Below, piece by piece: positions 51,990 through 61,030 of a stretch of 64,000 nt of DNA (position 1 is its first letter; every line of letters starts with the position of its first letter). The notes beneath the pieces were generated by a model, which saw only the letters and a list, made by a program, of their open reading frames with translations, did no database searches and had not been told where the DNA came from. This DNA comes from Amycolatopsis sp. GM8 (GTDB taxonomy: Bacteria; Actinomycetota; Actinomycetes; Mycobacteriales; Pseudonocardiaceae), in NCBI RefSeq assembly GCF_021653975.1, contig NZ_JAJKFK010000004.1, positions 928,936-992,935 of the forward strand, read 5' to 3'. The position numbers were made by a program, and so were the translations under genes.

Positions 51990-52712
51990 ATGCTTGGCAC
52001 AATCGCCAAGGCGGGCAAGGTCCTCGACCTTTTCAGCGCCGACGCACAAGAACGGGGAGTCAGTGAGGTTGCGGCCGAACTGAAGATCCCGAAGTCGAGC
52101 GCACACGCACTGCTCGCAACGCTGTGCCAGCTGGGATTGGTCCGCCAGCTCGAGAACAGCCGGTACCGGCTCGGCTGGCGGCTCATGGAGCTGTACCGCG
52201 CGCTCGTTGACACCACGACGTTGCTCGGGCCCCCGCACCTTCAGCTGCAACGCGTCGCCGACGCGATGAACGCGATCGCCCACGTCGGCGCCCTCGAAGG
52301 GCCGAAGGTGGTGTTCCTGGACGAAGCGGTCGGTGGTCAGGAGCGCAACTTCGCCGTCTCGCAGATCGGCCACCGGGCGCCTGCGTTGACGACCGCGCTC
52401 GGCAAGGTCCTGCTCAGCTTCGAGGAACGTCAAGCTGACGGGCTTGCCCTGCAGGAGGCCGGTCGGCAGGCCCGCAATGAGCTCGATCAGGTCTGCGCGC
52501 GCGGCTATGCAGTCGACCTGCAAGGGTGCGTGCCCGACCTGCACTGTGTCGCTGCTCCGATCTTTGACGCATCCGGGTGCGTGCAGACCGCGATCAGCTT
52601 CGCGGTGCCGCCACACCGTTTCTCCCGGGACTTCCCTCGCCTGCTGAACTGCGTGCGATGGCTCACGCGAGACGTCACGAAGGCCAGCATGCTGATGCAT
52701 ACCAAGCGCTGA
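51990..52712 (+). CDS. IclR-family transcriptional regulator
   Basis: The 240-residue protein has the IclR winged helix at residues ~5-65 (AKAGKVLDLFSADAQERGVS, VAAELKIPKSSAHALLATLC, RQLENSRYRLGWRLMELY) and the C-terminal effector domain (VGALEGPKVVFLDEAVGG, FAVSQIGHRAPALTTALGKV, GCVPDLHCVAAPIFDASGCV). IclR proteins commonly control breakdown operons lying beside them. It is divergent from the 23-kb catabolic operon and is its probable regulator. Unlike many relatives it has a slightly short effector domain C-terminus. Confidence 0.88.
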   Translation: MLGTIAKAGKVLDLFSADAQERGVSEVAAELKIPKSSAHALLATLCQLGLVRQLENSRYRLGWRLMELYRALVDTTTLLGPPHLQLQRVADAMNAIAHVGALEGPKVVFLDEAVGGQERNFAVSQIGHRAPALTTALGKVLLSFEERQADGLALQEAGRQARNELDQVCARGYAVDLQGCVPDLHCVAAPIFDASGCVQTAISFAVPPHRFSRDFPRLLNCVRWLTRDVTKASMLMHTKR

Positions 52713-52864
52713 CCACCGCCGAACCGTTTGGCGATGCTGAACACCGCTTGCCCCGGGTACGTCGGGCCGCTCACTCACCCGACGCTGCCTGGTATCCGAT
52801 GTTCCGGCATGGACCGTTCCCGGTTCGGTGGACACGGAGTGAGGGTCGCCCGGTCCTTCGGGAG

Positions 52865-53354
52865 TCCGATGACTCGGCGGATAAGCCGTTGAAGGATTCC
52901 GAGCGTGCCGAGCTGGAGCGGCTGCGCGCGGAGAACGCCGAATTGAAGATGCAGGTCGAGTTCGCAAAAAAGTAGCGACCTGGTTCGCGAAAGACAAGCA
53001 GTGAGATTCGCTGCGATCGCGGACTGGGCGGATTCCGGCGAGTTCGAGATCGGGTTCATGTGCCGGGAACCGGGGGTGTCCCGCTCGGGCTACTACGCCT
53101 GGCGCAGGCGCTCCCCCAGCCCGCGCGAGCAGGCCGACACGGGCCTGGTCGCGGCCATCAAGCAGGTGCACGAGCGGCTGCGCGACAACCCGGGCGTGCG
53201 GCGGGTGCACGCCGAGCTGATCACGCTCGGGCACACGGTATCGCCGAAGCGGGCCTGGCGGCTCATGCGGGATGTCGGCCTGCACCGCCGCCACCCCAAG
53301 GCATGGAAACGCACCACCGTCGACGCTTCTGCGACACGGCTGCACGGTGGTTGA
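52865..53354 (+). mobile_element. IS3-family element remnant (orfA end and orfB start)
   Basis: OrfA survives only as SADKPLKDSERAELERLRAE, NAELKMQVEFAKK and then, one base shifted at an A-run (near 52972), VATWFAKDKQ. OrfB starts VRFAAIADWADSGEFEIGFM and covers the HTH_21 region (VSRSGYYAWRRRSPSPREQA, GVRRVHAELITLGHTVSPKR, RLMRDVGLHRRHPKAWKRTT) before a stop. The rve catalytic domain is completely missing. No terminal repeats seen. A GCCTCGC/GCGAGGC hairpin (53355-53378) follows immediately. Confidence 0.65.
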
Positions 53355-53439
53355 GCCTCGCTTCACCTCGGGCGAGGCGATACGCGAGATACTGTTCGAA
53401 ACCTTCGATGCCGTTCTGTCGGCCTAACCACTCTGTTCG

Positions 53440-53900
53440 CTCCCAGCCAGGTCGTATGACGAGTCGGTCGCGATACGGATGGTGTCATCCTCGTCTTCAT
53501 AGGGAATTGCGACCGGTACCGGTCCGAAGATCTCCTCCTGGACGATGCGCATCGTTGTGTGCTGCTGATCAGCGGGCCATCAGCACGTTCAGGTCGTACG
53601 GATCCCCGTAGGGAACCTGGTCATCTCGGCGGCGGCGCGTTCCACGATCGCGTCGTGGGACGACCGGGGTGCCAGTAGCCGGGTCGGCAGCATGCAGCCC
53701 TGTCCGGCGTGCACACACATCCCCGCGTCCGCCGCCGGAATACGGCGATCGAGATCGGCGTCGTCGAGGATGATGTTGGCCGACTTCCCGCCGAGTTCGC
53801 GGAACAGCCGTTTGAGCACGACCGTGTTGCCGGTGGGCTGTGCCTGTCCGAATTTGTTCAGGGTGATCTCCATCGGCACGTTCCACGGGACGATGGCGCC
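53440..53900 (-). pseudogene. Aldehyde dehydrogenase with internal deletions
   Basis: The minus strand reads GQAQPTGNTVVLK joined directly to LFRELGGKSANIILDDADLD, then HAGQGCMLPTRLLAPRS with the catalytic Cys, and, after another gap, [20 protein letters not shown] and [16 protein letters not shown]. Blocks that are far apart in the intact enzyme are fused, so at least two deletions have removed the cofactor loop and the region after the active Cys. It is unrelated to the intact dehydrogenase at 43486-44973 beyond the family. Confidence 0.6.
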
Positions 53901-54007
53901 AACGCTGGGTGTCCTCCAGTACCGAGTCCACTGCGACGAGTGCGTCAGTTTCCGGGGAACCCGGTCTCGTCGATCAGTTCTTGGTCGTTGTGGGCGTGTG
54001 CGCTCAC

Positions 54008-54775
54008 TCAGATCGCTGTGCCGCCGGTGGCATCGATGACCTGGCCGGTTACCCAGCGCGAGTCGTCAGAGGCGAGGAACGCCACGAGGTCGGCCACGTC
54101 CTCGGGTTGGCCGAGTCGCCCGAGCGCGACTCGCTTGGCCTCCTGGGCGGCGGCTTCGGGGTTCTCCATCAGGCGGGTGTGGTTCCTGGTGAGGATGATG
54201 CCGGGCGACACCGAGTTGACCGTGATCCCGCGGGGGCCGAGGCCCTTGGCCAGGGAGAGGGTGAACGCGTCCAACGCGCCTTTGCTGGCGCTGTAAGCGA
54301 TCGTCTCCGGTGTCGCGAGCGTGGCCGCAAGGCTGGAAATGTTGATCACCCGCCCGCCGTCGCGCAGCCGTGGCAGCGCGGCTTGGGTGATGAAGAAAGG
54401 TGCTCGCACATTGACGGCGAACACCCTGTCGTAGTTCTCCCCCGTCAGGTCGGACAGCGGGGCGAAGCTTCCGGCGGCGGCATTGTGGATGAGGATGTCG
54501 AGCTTCCCATCGGGTACGTAGTCCGCGCCGGCGGCGTCGAACGCGTCCCAGAGACGCGTCGCGTCGTCGGGCTGTCCCAGTTCCAGCTGCAGTGCGAAGG
54601 CGCGCCCGCCGTTGTTCTCGATGCCGTCAACAGTCTCTTTCGCGGCTGCCTCGTCACGGGCGTAGGTGGTGGCGACGGTGGCACCGTCACGGCCGAGGCG
54701 TTCGGCGATTGCTCGCCCGATGCCGTTGCTGCCGCCGGTGATGAGCGCGACCTTGTTCTTCAATGGTGTGGACAC
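54008..54775 (-). CDS. SDR-family oxidoreductase (FabG-like)
   Basis: The 255-residue SDR is complete: TGGSNGIGRAIAERL for the cofactor, LDILIHNAAAGSFAPL, the active Ser in RVINISSLAATLA, Tyr and Lys in IAYSASKGALDAF, and the tail DSRWVTGQVIDATGGTAI. The basic residues after the first strand (YARDEAA) suggest NADP(H). GTG 54775 has GAGGAA eight bases upstream. It lies downstream of an MFS exporter gene on the same strand, 64 bases apart, and probably shares its transcript; the substrate is unknown. Confidence 0.87.
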   Translation of the reverse strand: MSTPLKNKVALITGGSNGIGRAIAERLGRDGATVATTYARDEAAAKETVDGIENNGGRAFALQLELGQPDDATRLWDAFDAAGADYVPDGKLDILIHNAAAGSFAPLSDLTGENYDRVFAVNVRAPFFITQAALPRLRDGGRVINISSLAATLATPETIAYSASKGALDAFTLSLAKGLGPRGITVNSVSPGIILTRNHTRLMENPEAAAQEAKRVALGRLGQPEDVADLVAFLASDDSRWVTGQVIDATGGTAI

Positions 54776-54839
54776 AGCGGAATTCCTCTTTCCCAGGTGG
54801 TGGATCGATGTGGTCGGTGGCGGGGTCTTGCCCCAGGAG

Positions 54840-56042
54840 CTACCCGGCGAGCGTGTTCGCCATGGTTCGTTCGGAGCGGGTAAGGCGCCGGTCCGTGACG
54901 ACGAACACGACACTGGTCACGACCGTGAGTGCCGCTCCGACGAGGGGGAGGGTGGTGATGCCGATGCTGGCGATGACGAGCCCGCCGATCACACCGGACA
55001 GTCCCGATCCCAGGTAGATCGCGGAGGCATTGAGCGCGAGCGCGAGCCCGCCCTGTTCACCGGCAGTGTCGAGCAGAAGGTGCTGAAACGGTGGATTGAA
55101 TCCCCAGGTGGACAGGCTCCAGCCGAAGAGCGCAATGACAGCCCCGGGGATCGTCGTCAGGGTGAGCGGAAGCGTGGCCAGTACGAGGACGATGACGGCC
55201 AGCGCGACGTAGAGAGTGGGGCGGCTACCGAATCGGTCCGTGGCACGGCCGCCGAGCAGGTTGCCGATGAGCCCGCCGAGGCCGTACACGAGCAGCAATG
55301 CGCTCACCAACGCACCGGTTGCATGTGTGTACTCACCTAGCAGCGGCACTACGTAGGTGTACACGCTCATCGAGGACAGCACGCCCAACACTGTGACGAC
55401 GAGAATGGCTTGCAGGCGCGGGTTGGCCGCGACAGCCAGCCGCTCGCGCAACGGTACCGCCGCGGGTGCTTCGACGGAGGGGATCATCAGCCGCGTCCCG
55501 AGTGCCGCCAGCACGGACGCGCCCGCGACCAGTATGAACACGCCGCGATAGCCGAGCGGGCCGCCGAGGATGGTACCGGCGGGAACGCCGAGGGCGAGGG
55601 CGAGAGTGAGCCCCGCGAAGACGATCGCCACAGCGCGTCCGCGCTGGTGCGGGGGATGGAAATGGGTGGCGACGAGTGTCGCGGCAGGGGTGTAGGCGGC
55701 CGCGCCCAGAGCCGCGACGACCCGCCCAAGCAGGACCAGCCAGTAGGTCGGCGCGACCGCCGTGAGCACGTTACCCGCGGCCGCTGTCAGCAGCGCCACG
55801 ACGAGCAGGGTGCGCCGATTCCAGTGCCCTGTGGCGGTCGCTACCAGTGGCGCGCCGATCGCGTAGGCGAGCGCGAACGCCGTGGCGAGTTGGCCTGCGG
55901 CGCTCACCGAGACGCCGAGCCCGGAGCTGAGCTGGGGTAGCACACCCGCGACGATGTAGGCGCTGGTCCCGACGGCGAAAGCGCCGCCGGCAAGCAGGAA
56001 AGTCCGACCGGACACCGTCGTCGTCGGGGTTGGGCCGCTCAT
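54840..56042 (-). CDS. MFS transporter (DHA1-type)
   Basis: The 400-residue permease has 12 predicted helices, an N-terminal half with VGTSAYIVAGVLPQLSSGLG and VSAAGQLATAFALAYAIGAP, motif-A-like TGHWNRRTLLVVAL, and GRATDRFGSRPTLYVALAVI between the halves. The pattern is of AraJ/CmlR-type drug or metabolite exporters. AAGGAGAGAG precedes ATG 56042. A TetR gene lies upstream on the same strand beyond a broken SDR, and the three look like one exporter module. Confidence 0.87.
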   Translation of the reverse strand: MSGPTPTTTVSGRTFLLAGGAFAVGTSAYIVAGVLPQLSSGLGVSVSAAGQLATAFALAYAIGAPLVATATGHWNRRTLLVVALLTAAAGNVLTAVAPTYWLVLLGRVVAALGAAAYTPAATLVATHFHPPHQRGRAVAIVFAGLTLALALGVPAGTILGGPLGYRGVFILVAGASVLAALGTRLMIPSVEAPAAVPLRERLAVAANPRLQAILVVTVLGVLSSMSVYTYVVPLLGEYTHATGALVSALLLVYGLGGLIGNLLGGRATDRFGSRPTLYVALAVIVLVLATLPLTLTTIPGAVIALFGWSLSTWGFNPPFQHLLLDTAGEQGGLALALNASAIYLGSGLSGVIGGLVIASIGITTLPLVGAALTVVTSVVFVVTDRRLTRSERTMANTLAG

Positions 56043-56235
56043 GTCTTCTCTCTCCTTTTGCGTCAATGGGCACACAAATCGATGCCGACATTTCTGTACC
56101 GATTCTGGGAGCACGGTTTCGCGGACTCTGGTCTTACGGACCAGACACGGATGGGGTCGCCATACAGATCGCGAGCGTGTCGGACGTATCGGGCCCCAAT
56201 TGGTGGTCGACGCGAAACCGGCTCCGGTCCGACTC

Positions 56236-56901
56236 AGCTCGTCTTGATCATCCCGCCGTCGATCACGATGTCGGCGCCGAGCATGTTGGCCGCCTTGCGG
56301 GAGACGAGGAGGTCACCAATGTGGCGACCTCCTCGGGTTCGGTGATGCGCCCCGACGTGATCCGCGCTCGCGCGGGCAGCGCGCCGAGGAAATCGTCGAG
56401 CGAAACTCCGCTCACACCGGCCCGCTCAGCTCCGACGCCGTCTGCGCCGCGCCAGATATCGGTTCCGGTCACGCCGGGCGAGACCGTGTTGACGCGCAGC
56501 CCCTGCGGCCCGAACTCCTCGCTGTAGCCCACCGGCCCGGTGGAGGGGACGCGCGCATTCACCGAGGAGACGAACACCACCGCACCGCAGCGCTCGATCA
56601 GGTGGGGCAGCGCCGTCCTGCTGGTCCACACGGCGCTGTAGAGGTTGCGGGCGAACAGGTCGTGCCACTGCTGGTCGTCGACGTCGAGGAACCCGCCGAG
56701 CTCACCACCGTCACCCCCACCGACGTTGTTGATCAGGATGTCGACGCCGCCCAACTCGGCGAGCGCGGTCTCGACGACAGTCGTGGCGCCTTCGGGCGTG
56801 GCGAGGTCGGCCGCAATCGTGGCGACAGCAACCTTCTCCAACTCCGGGGTGACAGTGCGGGCTGCGCCGACCACGCGCACACCTTCATCGGAGAGATCCA
56901 T
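56236..56901 (-). pseudogene. SDR oxidoreductase with missing cofactor and active-site segments
   Basis: The reading frame starts MDLS and jumps straight to DEGVRVVGAARTVTPELEKV, so the GxxxGxG cofactor loop is gone. The middle (DILINNVGGGDGGELGGFLD, VVFVSSVNARVPS) is intact, but GPVGYS runs directly into EEFGPQGLRVNTVSPG, removing the catalytic Lys helix. Both deletions keep the frame. Near 56310 a frameshift separates the final DLLVSRKAANMLGADIVIDG. It cannot be a working enzyme. Confidence 0.68.
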
Positions 56902-56973
56902 GATGACGAACCCTTCTGGAATCAGAGGTCAAAAATTAGGCCGGAAAAAACTTCGGGCGAACGAGGAGTGACG

Positions 56974-57546
56974 TCAGAGGTTTGACAATGCGGTGTCGAT
57001 AACGCGGTACAGACGGGGGGCATCGTGGATCCTGGTGAGCACCCGCAGTCCGGCGATCGTCACCTCCAGCAGTTCGGTTGCCGCCCGCACGTCGAGAGCG
57101 GGATCGAGGTCGCCGTCGAGGCGCCCCCGGTCGATCCGAGCGGCGATCACCTCGAGGGTCCGCTCCTGCGACCGCCGCACCGCGCGAGCAATCTCCGGAT
57201 CGTGACGTGCGAGTTCGACAGCGGTGTTGACAGCCAGGCAGCCCCGGCGATCGGCGGCCAAGTCGGCGTCGACCAGGCTGCGCAGGAAGGAGCGGAGGAC
57301 CTCACGGGTGGTGCCGGGACCGGACAGCCGTTTCTCGACGGATTCGGCACCCATGCGGTCGTAGTGAGCCAGCGCCCGGTTGAACAACTCGCGCTTGCTC
57401 CCGAACGCATTGTAGAGGCTTCCCTTCGCAACACCCGTCGCTTCCGCGAGCATCGCGGGCGACGTCTCAGCGTAACCGTGGGTCCAGAACGCCTGCATCG
57501 CACGATCGATGACTTCCTCGTCGTCAAAGGTGCGCGGCCGTCCCAT
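56974..57546 (-). CDS. TetR-family transcriptional regulator
   Basis: The 190-residue protein begins MGRPRTFDDEEVIDRAMQAF and has the HTH WTHGYAETSPAMLAEATGVA, KGSLYNAFGSKRELFNRALA. The C-terminal domain (LAVNTAVELARHDPEIARAV, VIAARIDRGRLDGDLDPALD) is of the AcrR/TetR_C type found in repressors of exporter or SDR genes. It lies upstream of the broken SDR and the MFS/SDR pair. A promoter at 57553-57582 places transcription start at or next to the ATG, suggesting a leaderless message. Confidence 0.87.
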   Translation of the reverse strand: MGRPRTFDDEEVIDRAMQAFWTHGYAETSPAMLAEATGVAKGSLYNAFGSKRELFNRALAHYDRMGAESVEKRLSGPGTTREVLRSFLRSLVDADLAADRRGCLAVNTAVELARHDPEIARAVRRSQERTLEVIAARIDRGRLDGDLDPALDVRAATELLEVTIAGLRVLTRIHDAPRLYRVIDTALSNL

Positions 57547-57552
57547 GAGACG

Positions 57553-57582
57553 ACCATAGCCGATTATTAACCTCCAGGTCAA
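57553..57582 (-). promoter_or_regulatory. Leaderless promoter of the TetR gene
   Basis: On the minus strand TTGACC (57582-57577) is followed after 18 bases by TATGGT (57558-57553). Only six bases separate the -10 box from ATG 57546, so the message would start at the start codon. An AT-rich TTAATAA lies in the spacer and could be an operator. Confidence 0.5.
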
Positions 57583-57799
57583 GAACTGGGTTCCGATGCG
57601 TTCTAGACCGTGCCCGCATGGTGTTTTGTCGTTGTGGTCCGCCTGGCGAGAGGCGACACTTCCGCGATGACTCCACCACCAGGCTGCCGGTATGAAATCG
57701 CCGGCCAGCCCTGTTCCCATCCTTTGGTACTCCTGCCAGGGCACCAAATGGTCGAGGTTCAAACCTGCGCAAGCGAAACAGGGTCGCGGGTGGCGATGT

Positions 57800-58265
57800 C
57801 TCGCGTGTGAGTGGCGGGGTCGTCTGCCCAGGTCTCGGCGCGGACGTGGTTGTCCACGTCGATGTGGAGCTTGGTGAAGAACGCCTGGTCGCACAGTCGC
57901 AGGGTTTCGTCGTCGCCGCGCTCGTGGATGGCTGCGGCGTTGCTCAGCAGGTCAAGGCGGTTGCGGTGGGTGGTCAGCTCGGCCAGTTCGGCGTGCGAGC
58001 TGGCGAAGTACCGGTAGATCGCGCCGGATCGACTCTTGGCGTTCGAGATCACCAGCCCAGCGGACCAGCTCAGCGCGGTCCTGATCGACTTGCACGGTGC
58101 GTGCGGACGTCACGGCCCTACTCGTCGCGGACGTGCACGTTGAGGTAGCCGACGGGGGCCTTGGAAGAGGTTCCGCCGGTCGCGGCCTTCTAGGTCATGC
58201 CCTTGACGACCTCGGCGACGATCCGCGCCACGATCGCGGCGGCTTTGTGCGTATTCGCCTCACGC
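57800..58265 (-). mobile_element. Serine site-specific recombinase, decayed
   Basis: Minus-strand pieces of a large serine recombinase follow in order: IVAEVVKGMT, stop (TAG), KAATGGTSSKAPVGYLNVHV with RDE, a second TAG, GRDVRT, then VQVDQDRAELVRWA, and finally HAELAELTTHRNRLDLLSNA with AAIHERGDDETLRLCDQAFF, TKLHIDVDNHVRAE. The N-terminal resolvase domain with the active Ser is absent. Two in-frame stops and at least two frameshifts make it inactive. Confidence 0.65.
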
Positions 58266-58437
58266 TGCGCGGGGATCGAGGATCCTGCGCGTCGGCCACC
58301 CTTCTGTGCCTGCGTTGTCATAGCGCCTCAGACGACACCCCAGGATAGCGAGGCGGATCCATCGATCAGCGCACATCGCCTCGTGATGATCGGGCCGTAG
58401 TCGCGGATGGCGCTCCGGCATCAAATGGGGACCGCTC

Positions 58438-58760
58438 GTCGGCCTGGTTGGCGTCACCGTCTACGGCACAATCAGCGGCCGTGCCGATGACGTTGCTCGT
58501 CAACAGAGTCAAACCGCCAGACCCGGCGCCGCCACCGAAAACTACACATGGATCCAATACGCACCCAGATCTACAACACCGCCGTCACCCAAAGCGTCGC
58601 CATGATCGACATGCGCCAATACATCCCACCCGCCGACAGCACCAACCTCCCCAACCCCAGCCCATGGGACTCCAACAACATCCACCTCAACGACGCCGAA
58701 AACCTCGCCGAATACGGCGGATTCTGGGGCTGGGCCTCCGCCATCGACTCCATCTGCTAA
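58438..58760 (+). pseudogene. SGNH/GDSL hydrolase, C-terminal fragment
   Basis: The plus strand reads VGLVGVTVYGTISGRADDVA, RQQSQTARPGAATENYTWIQ, then, after a one-base shift near 58560, IYNTAVTQSVAMIDMRQYIP and SPWDSNNIHLNDAENLAEYG with GFWGWASAIDSIC. The catalytic His of the fold lies in NIHLND. The N-terminal block with the GDS-type Ser is missing. It is flanked by recombinase and integrase remnants. Confidence 0.5.
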
Positions 58761-59262
58761 ACCGCGCCGCAACGTTAATCACGGCATCGACACGAACACC
58801 GTCACCCCTGATCACGCTGCACGGTCCGGAAGTTCCCGGCAATAGGTGCCTCAAACACGTTCGCGCCCATGCCGGCTTCCATGCTGCCGGGCCCGGTGAG
58901 CCCGATGACCGACGCCACGCTCCGATCGACTGCCTACATCGGTGCCTGTTTGACATCAGTCGAACTGCTGCGCGCCGCACTCTCTCGACGTCAGCACCGA
59001 AGCCTCCACGACACTCTCGCAGTTACCGCCGGTCAGCGAAAACTGTTCTCAACACATGTAACGCGAATTTCAGTTGCGACCATCGCAATAAGCTCTTGCG
59101 ACTGTCCTATCGCGCGGCACCTTGCATGTGGCTCACGCATTTCCGCGACTGACGACTCCACCAATCCGAAAATTCCCTGCTTCCCGCCATTTTCTTTCCC
59201 TGCAGAATGCGCCTCCAAGGCGCTCCCAGACCGGGTGCGCCTTGTCTGATGGGAGGCCTGTT
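58761..59262. other. No gene seen
   Basis: Neither strand shows a protein-like frame or clear repeat. GC content falls slightly towards 59000-59200. The last bases carry GGGAGG, the ribosome site of the integrase remnant that follows. Confidence 0.4.
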
Positions 59263-59740
59263 ATGGCATGGGTAGAGAAGATCGCGTAACAGTCGTGGCG
59301 GGTACGGCACCGACGCGACGGCAACAGCGTCGAGTCGATCCACGGAATCGACAACGCCGAAGCCGCGCAGGAGATTGCCGGTACGCCCGACGACCATCGG
59401 AGCCGCACCAGCTGGCTGAACGCCCCAAACGACCACACCCTCGCCGACTGGGTCCGCCCGGGACGGACCTGGGCCACCCCGGAGCAGGTCCTCGCGGTGG
59501 CCGAGCAGGCCGGCATGCTCGGCGGCCCCACCGCCCGCCTGTTGATCATCACCGCGGCCTCGACCGGCTGCCGCTGGGGCGAACTCACCGGACTACACCG
59601 CAACAACGTCGACCTCCACCACGGCGTCATCACCATCGACACATAGGACGGCGCTCCACGAATCCAACGGGCAGCGCTCGATCGGGCCACCCAAAACCGC
59701 CTGCACCGGACCGCCCGCGTGGTGCGCGTCCCGGTGGACG
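59263..59740 (+). mobile_element. Tyrosine integrase, N-terminal half only
   Basis: From ATG 59263, with GGGAGG upstream, the frame reads MAWVEKIA, stop (TAA), QSWRVRHRRDGNSVESIHGI and DNAEAAQEIA, as in actinomycete integrases. After a deletion come TLADWVRPGRTWATPEQVLA and the catalytic-domain start LLIITAASTGCRWGELTGLH with the first catalytic Arg, then RNNVDLHHGVITIDT, another stop, and a short remnant. The part with the second Arg and Tyr is missing, the complement of what survives at 26753-27163. Confidence 0.65.
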
Positions 59741-59881
59741 CGGTACGACCAACATCCACTCCGCGCAATTTGGGGATCGGCCGGAACCACAGAGCGGAAC
59801 ACCGCGAATGAAGCGACACCAAGCCATAACCGAGGCTCAACCGGTCCCATTTTCGGCTCTTAATTCTGGCTGACCTCGAAC

Positions 59882-59930
59882 GTGGAGCTAAGGGGACTCA
59901 AACCCCTGACACCCTCACTGCCAGGTGCGC
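59882..59930 (-). tRNA. 3' fragment of tRNA-Ala (anticodon GGC)
   Basis: The minus strand reads GCGCACCTGGCAGTGAGGGT then GTCAGGGGTTTGAGTCCCCT and TAGCTCCAC. This matches the anticodon-to-3'-end part of actinomycete tRNA-Ala(GGC); the T-stem AGGGG/CCCCT (59891-59907) is perfect. Three bases of the anticodon stem are lost and there is no 5' half, so it is not functional. It is best explained as an attachment-site scar beside the integrase remnant. Confidence 0.6.
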
Positions 59931-60281
59931 ATCACCCTAAGTCTCCAGGTTAAAGGTAGCAGGTAGAGAATCCCTACGTCGAACACTGCCCCAGCGATAA
60001 CCGCGTGAACGATAACGGCGCGTCGTCACAACGTGTAGCGACCTATCGCTTCGGCCTGCTCACTGCTCGCTGGTTCGACTACGTCAAGCGTCCGTCTTGC
60101 CGTCATGCGATTATCGCCTGCTGCCCTGCTACGCCGAACTCGAGCTCACCGCATCACAACGGAGGCGGTGTTGGCGCGGGCGGCACTGTGCGTGGCCACG
60201 CCATCCGCGGTGGCTTCTTCGCCGGCGTCGTGGCGCTTCTAGGCGGCGTCAAGATACTCCCGGTACCCGCACGAGGGGTTT
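59931..60281. other. No gene seen
   Basis: No protein-like frame on either strand. The segment separates the tRNA-Ala scar from the PH-like cassette. Confidence 0.4.
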
Positions 60282-60842
60282 TCACAGGCGCATCAGGCCA
60301 GCCATACCGTAGAAGAAGGCATACAGGGCTATCAGTCGCCAGATTCCGAATCGTCTTTGCTGCTCAGCTATCGGTTCCAAAGCGGAGTCGGCGCTGGCGC
60401 GGGCTCCGTCGATTCGGTCATGCAAGTCTCGTTGCTTCCGGTTGGCACGCAAGGCGGATGCTATTGAACCGCCGCCGACGGACGGGTGGATGTGATGGCC
60501 ATTGTTCAGGACAACCACGAGATCGTCATCGACGTCGAGTTCGGCGATCGCGCTCCACGTCACCCACCACGAGAAGAACCAATTCCGAACGTAGATGCCA
60601 TCTTTTCGGACCACCACTTTGGCTTGCATCACTGCGATGATCAGCCAGATGGCTGGCGTTGTCACGAGGATCACGCCGACGAGGGCTCCGATGTTATCGG
60701 TGACCGCGTCATCGGGCGCGATACCTGCCAGCGCAATCAGGACACAGAACACCAGCGCGGCGATGCTGAATATCCGTTCGCCATTCCGGTAGACCACTGT
60801 GATGATCTCCCCGGTGCCGGGAGTTCCAACTAGAACATGCAT
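60282..60842 (-). CDS. PH-like-domain membrane protein (copy 1), possible immunity protein
   Basis: The 186-residue protein has two N-terminal membrane helices (IFSIAALVFCVLIALAGI and VGVILVTTPAIWLIIAVM). A beta-rich soluble part follows (AKVVVRKDGIYVRNWFFSWW, AIAELDVDDDLVVVLNNGHH), then HPSVGGGSIASALRANRKQR and a C-terminal helix (IWRLIALYAFFYGMAGLM). The pattern suggests a bacterial PH-like domain. A paralogue with ~50% identity lies at 61031-61490. Each follows a copy of the same toxin-like tail, which suggests an immunity role; this is inference. ATG 60842 overlaps the preceding tail by 13 bases. Confidence 0.65.
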   Translation of the reverse strand: MHVLVGTPGTGEIITVVYRNGERIFSIAALVFCVLIALAGIAPDDAVTDNIGALVGVILVTTPAIWLIIAVMQAKVVVRKDGIYVRNWFFSWWVTWSAIAELDVDDDLVVVLNNGHHIHPSVGGGSIASALRANRKQRDLHDRIDGARASADSALEPIAEQQRRFGIWRLIALYAFFYGMAGLMRL

Positions 60843-61021
60843 GCACGGCTTCCTTGCTGGCAGATCACAGTATTGACGCCGGTGCCGTAGGAATACCATA
60901 CGCCGGATTGGCCGACGTTCCACACGTAGTTCTGTCTGGTGGCCGTGGCGTTCACCGGTGCACGGTGGCCGTCCTCGGTTACGCTGCACGGGTGGCTGGC
61001 TATGGTTTGCAGTTCCGTCAA
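60830..61021 (-). pseudogene. Toxin-like C-terminal tail, copy B
   Basis: The 63-residue frame contains EDGHRAPVNATATRQNYVWN, VGQSGVWYSYGTGVNTVICQ and QGSRACMF. It repeats the end of the protein encoded at 61465-61893 (HRAPVNAKATRQNYVWNAGQ, SGVWHSYGTGVN). It has no start motif of its own and looks like a displaced C-terminal cassette, as in polymorphic toxin loci where alternative tails and immunity genes pile up downstream. The activity of the tail is unknown. Confidence 0.5.
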
Positions 61022-61030
61022 GATACCGAG

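Noticed and set aside
53355..53378. Hairpin GCCTCGC/GCGAGGC as a terminator
   Set aside because: It follows a dead transposase fragment, has a ten-base loop and no T-run, so a terminator role is not supported.
59268..59873. 201-residue plus-strand frame through the integrase region
   Set aside because: It is out of frame with the integrase homology; the real frame is broken by stops.
59880..59960. Complete tRNA gene
   Set aside because: Only the anticodon-to-3' part matches tRNA-Ala; no 5' acceptor strand or D-arm can be folded.
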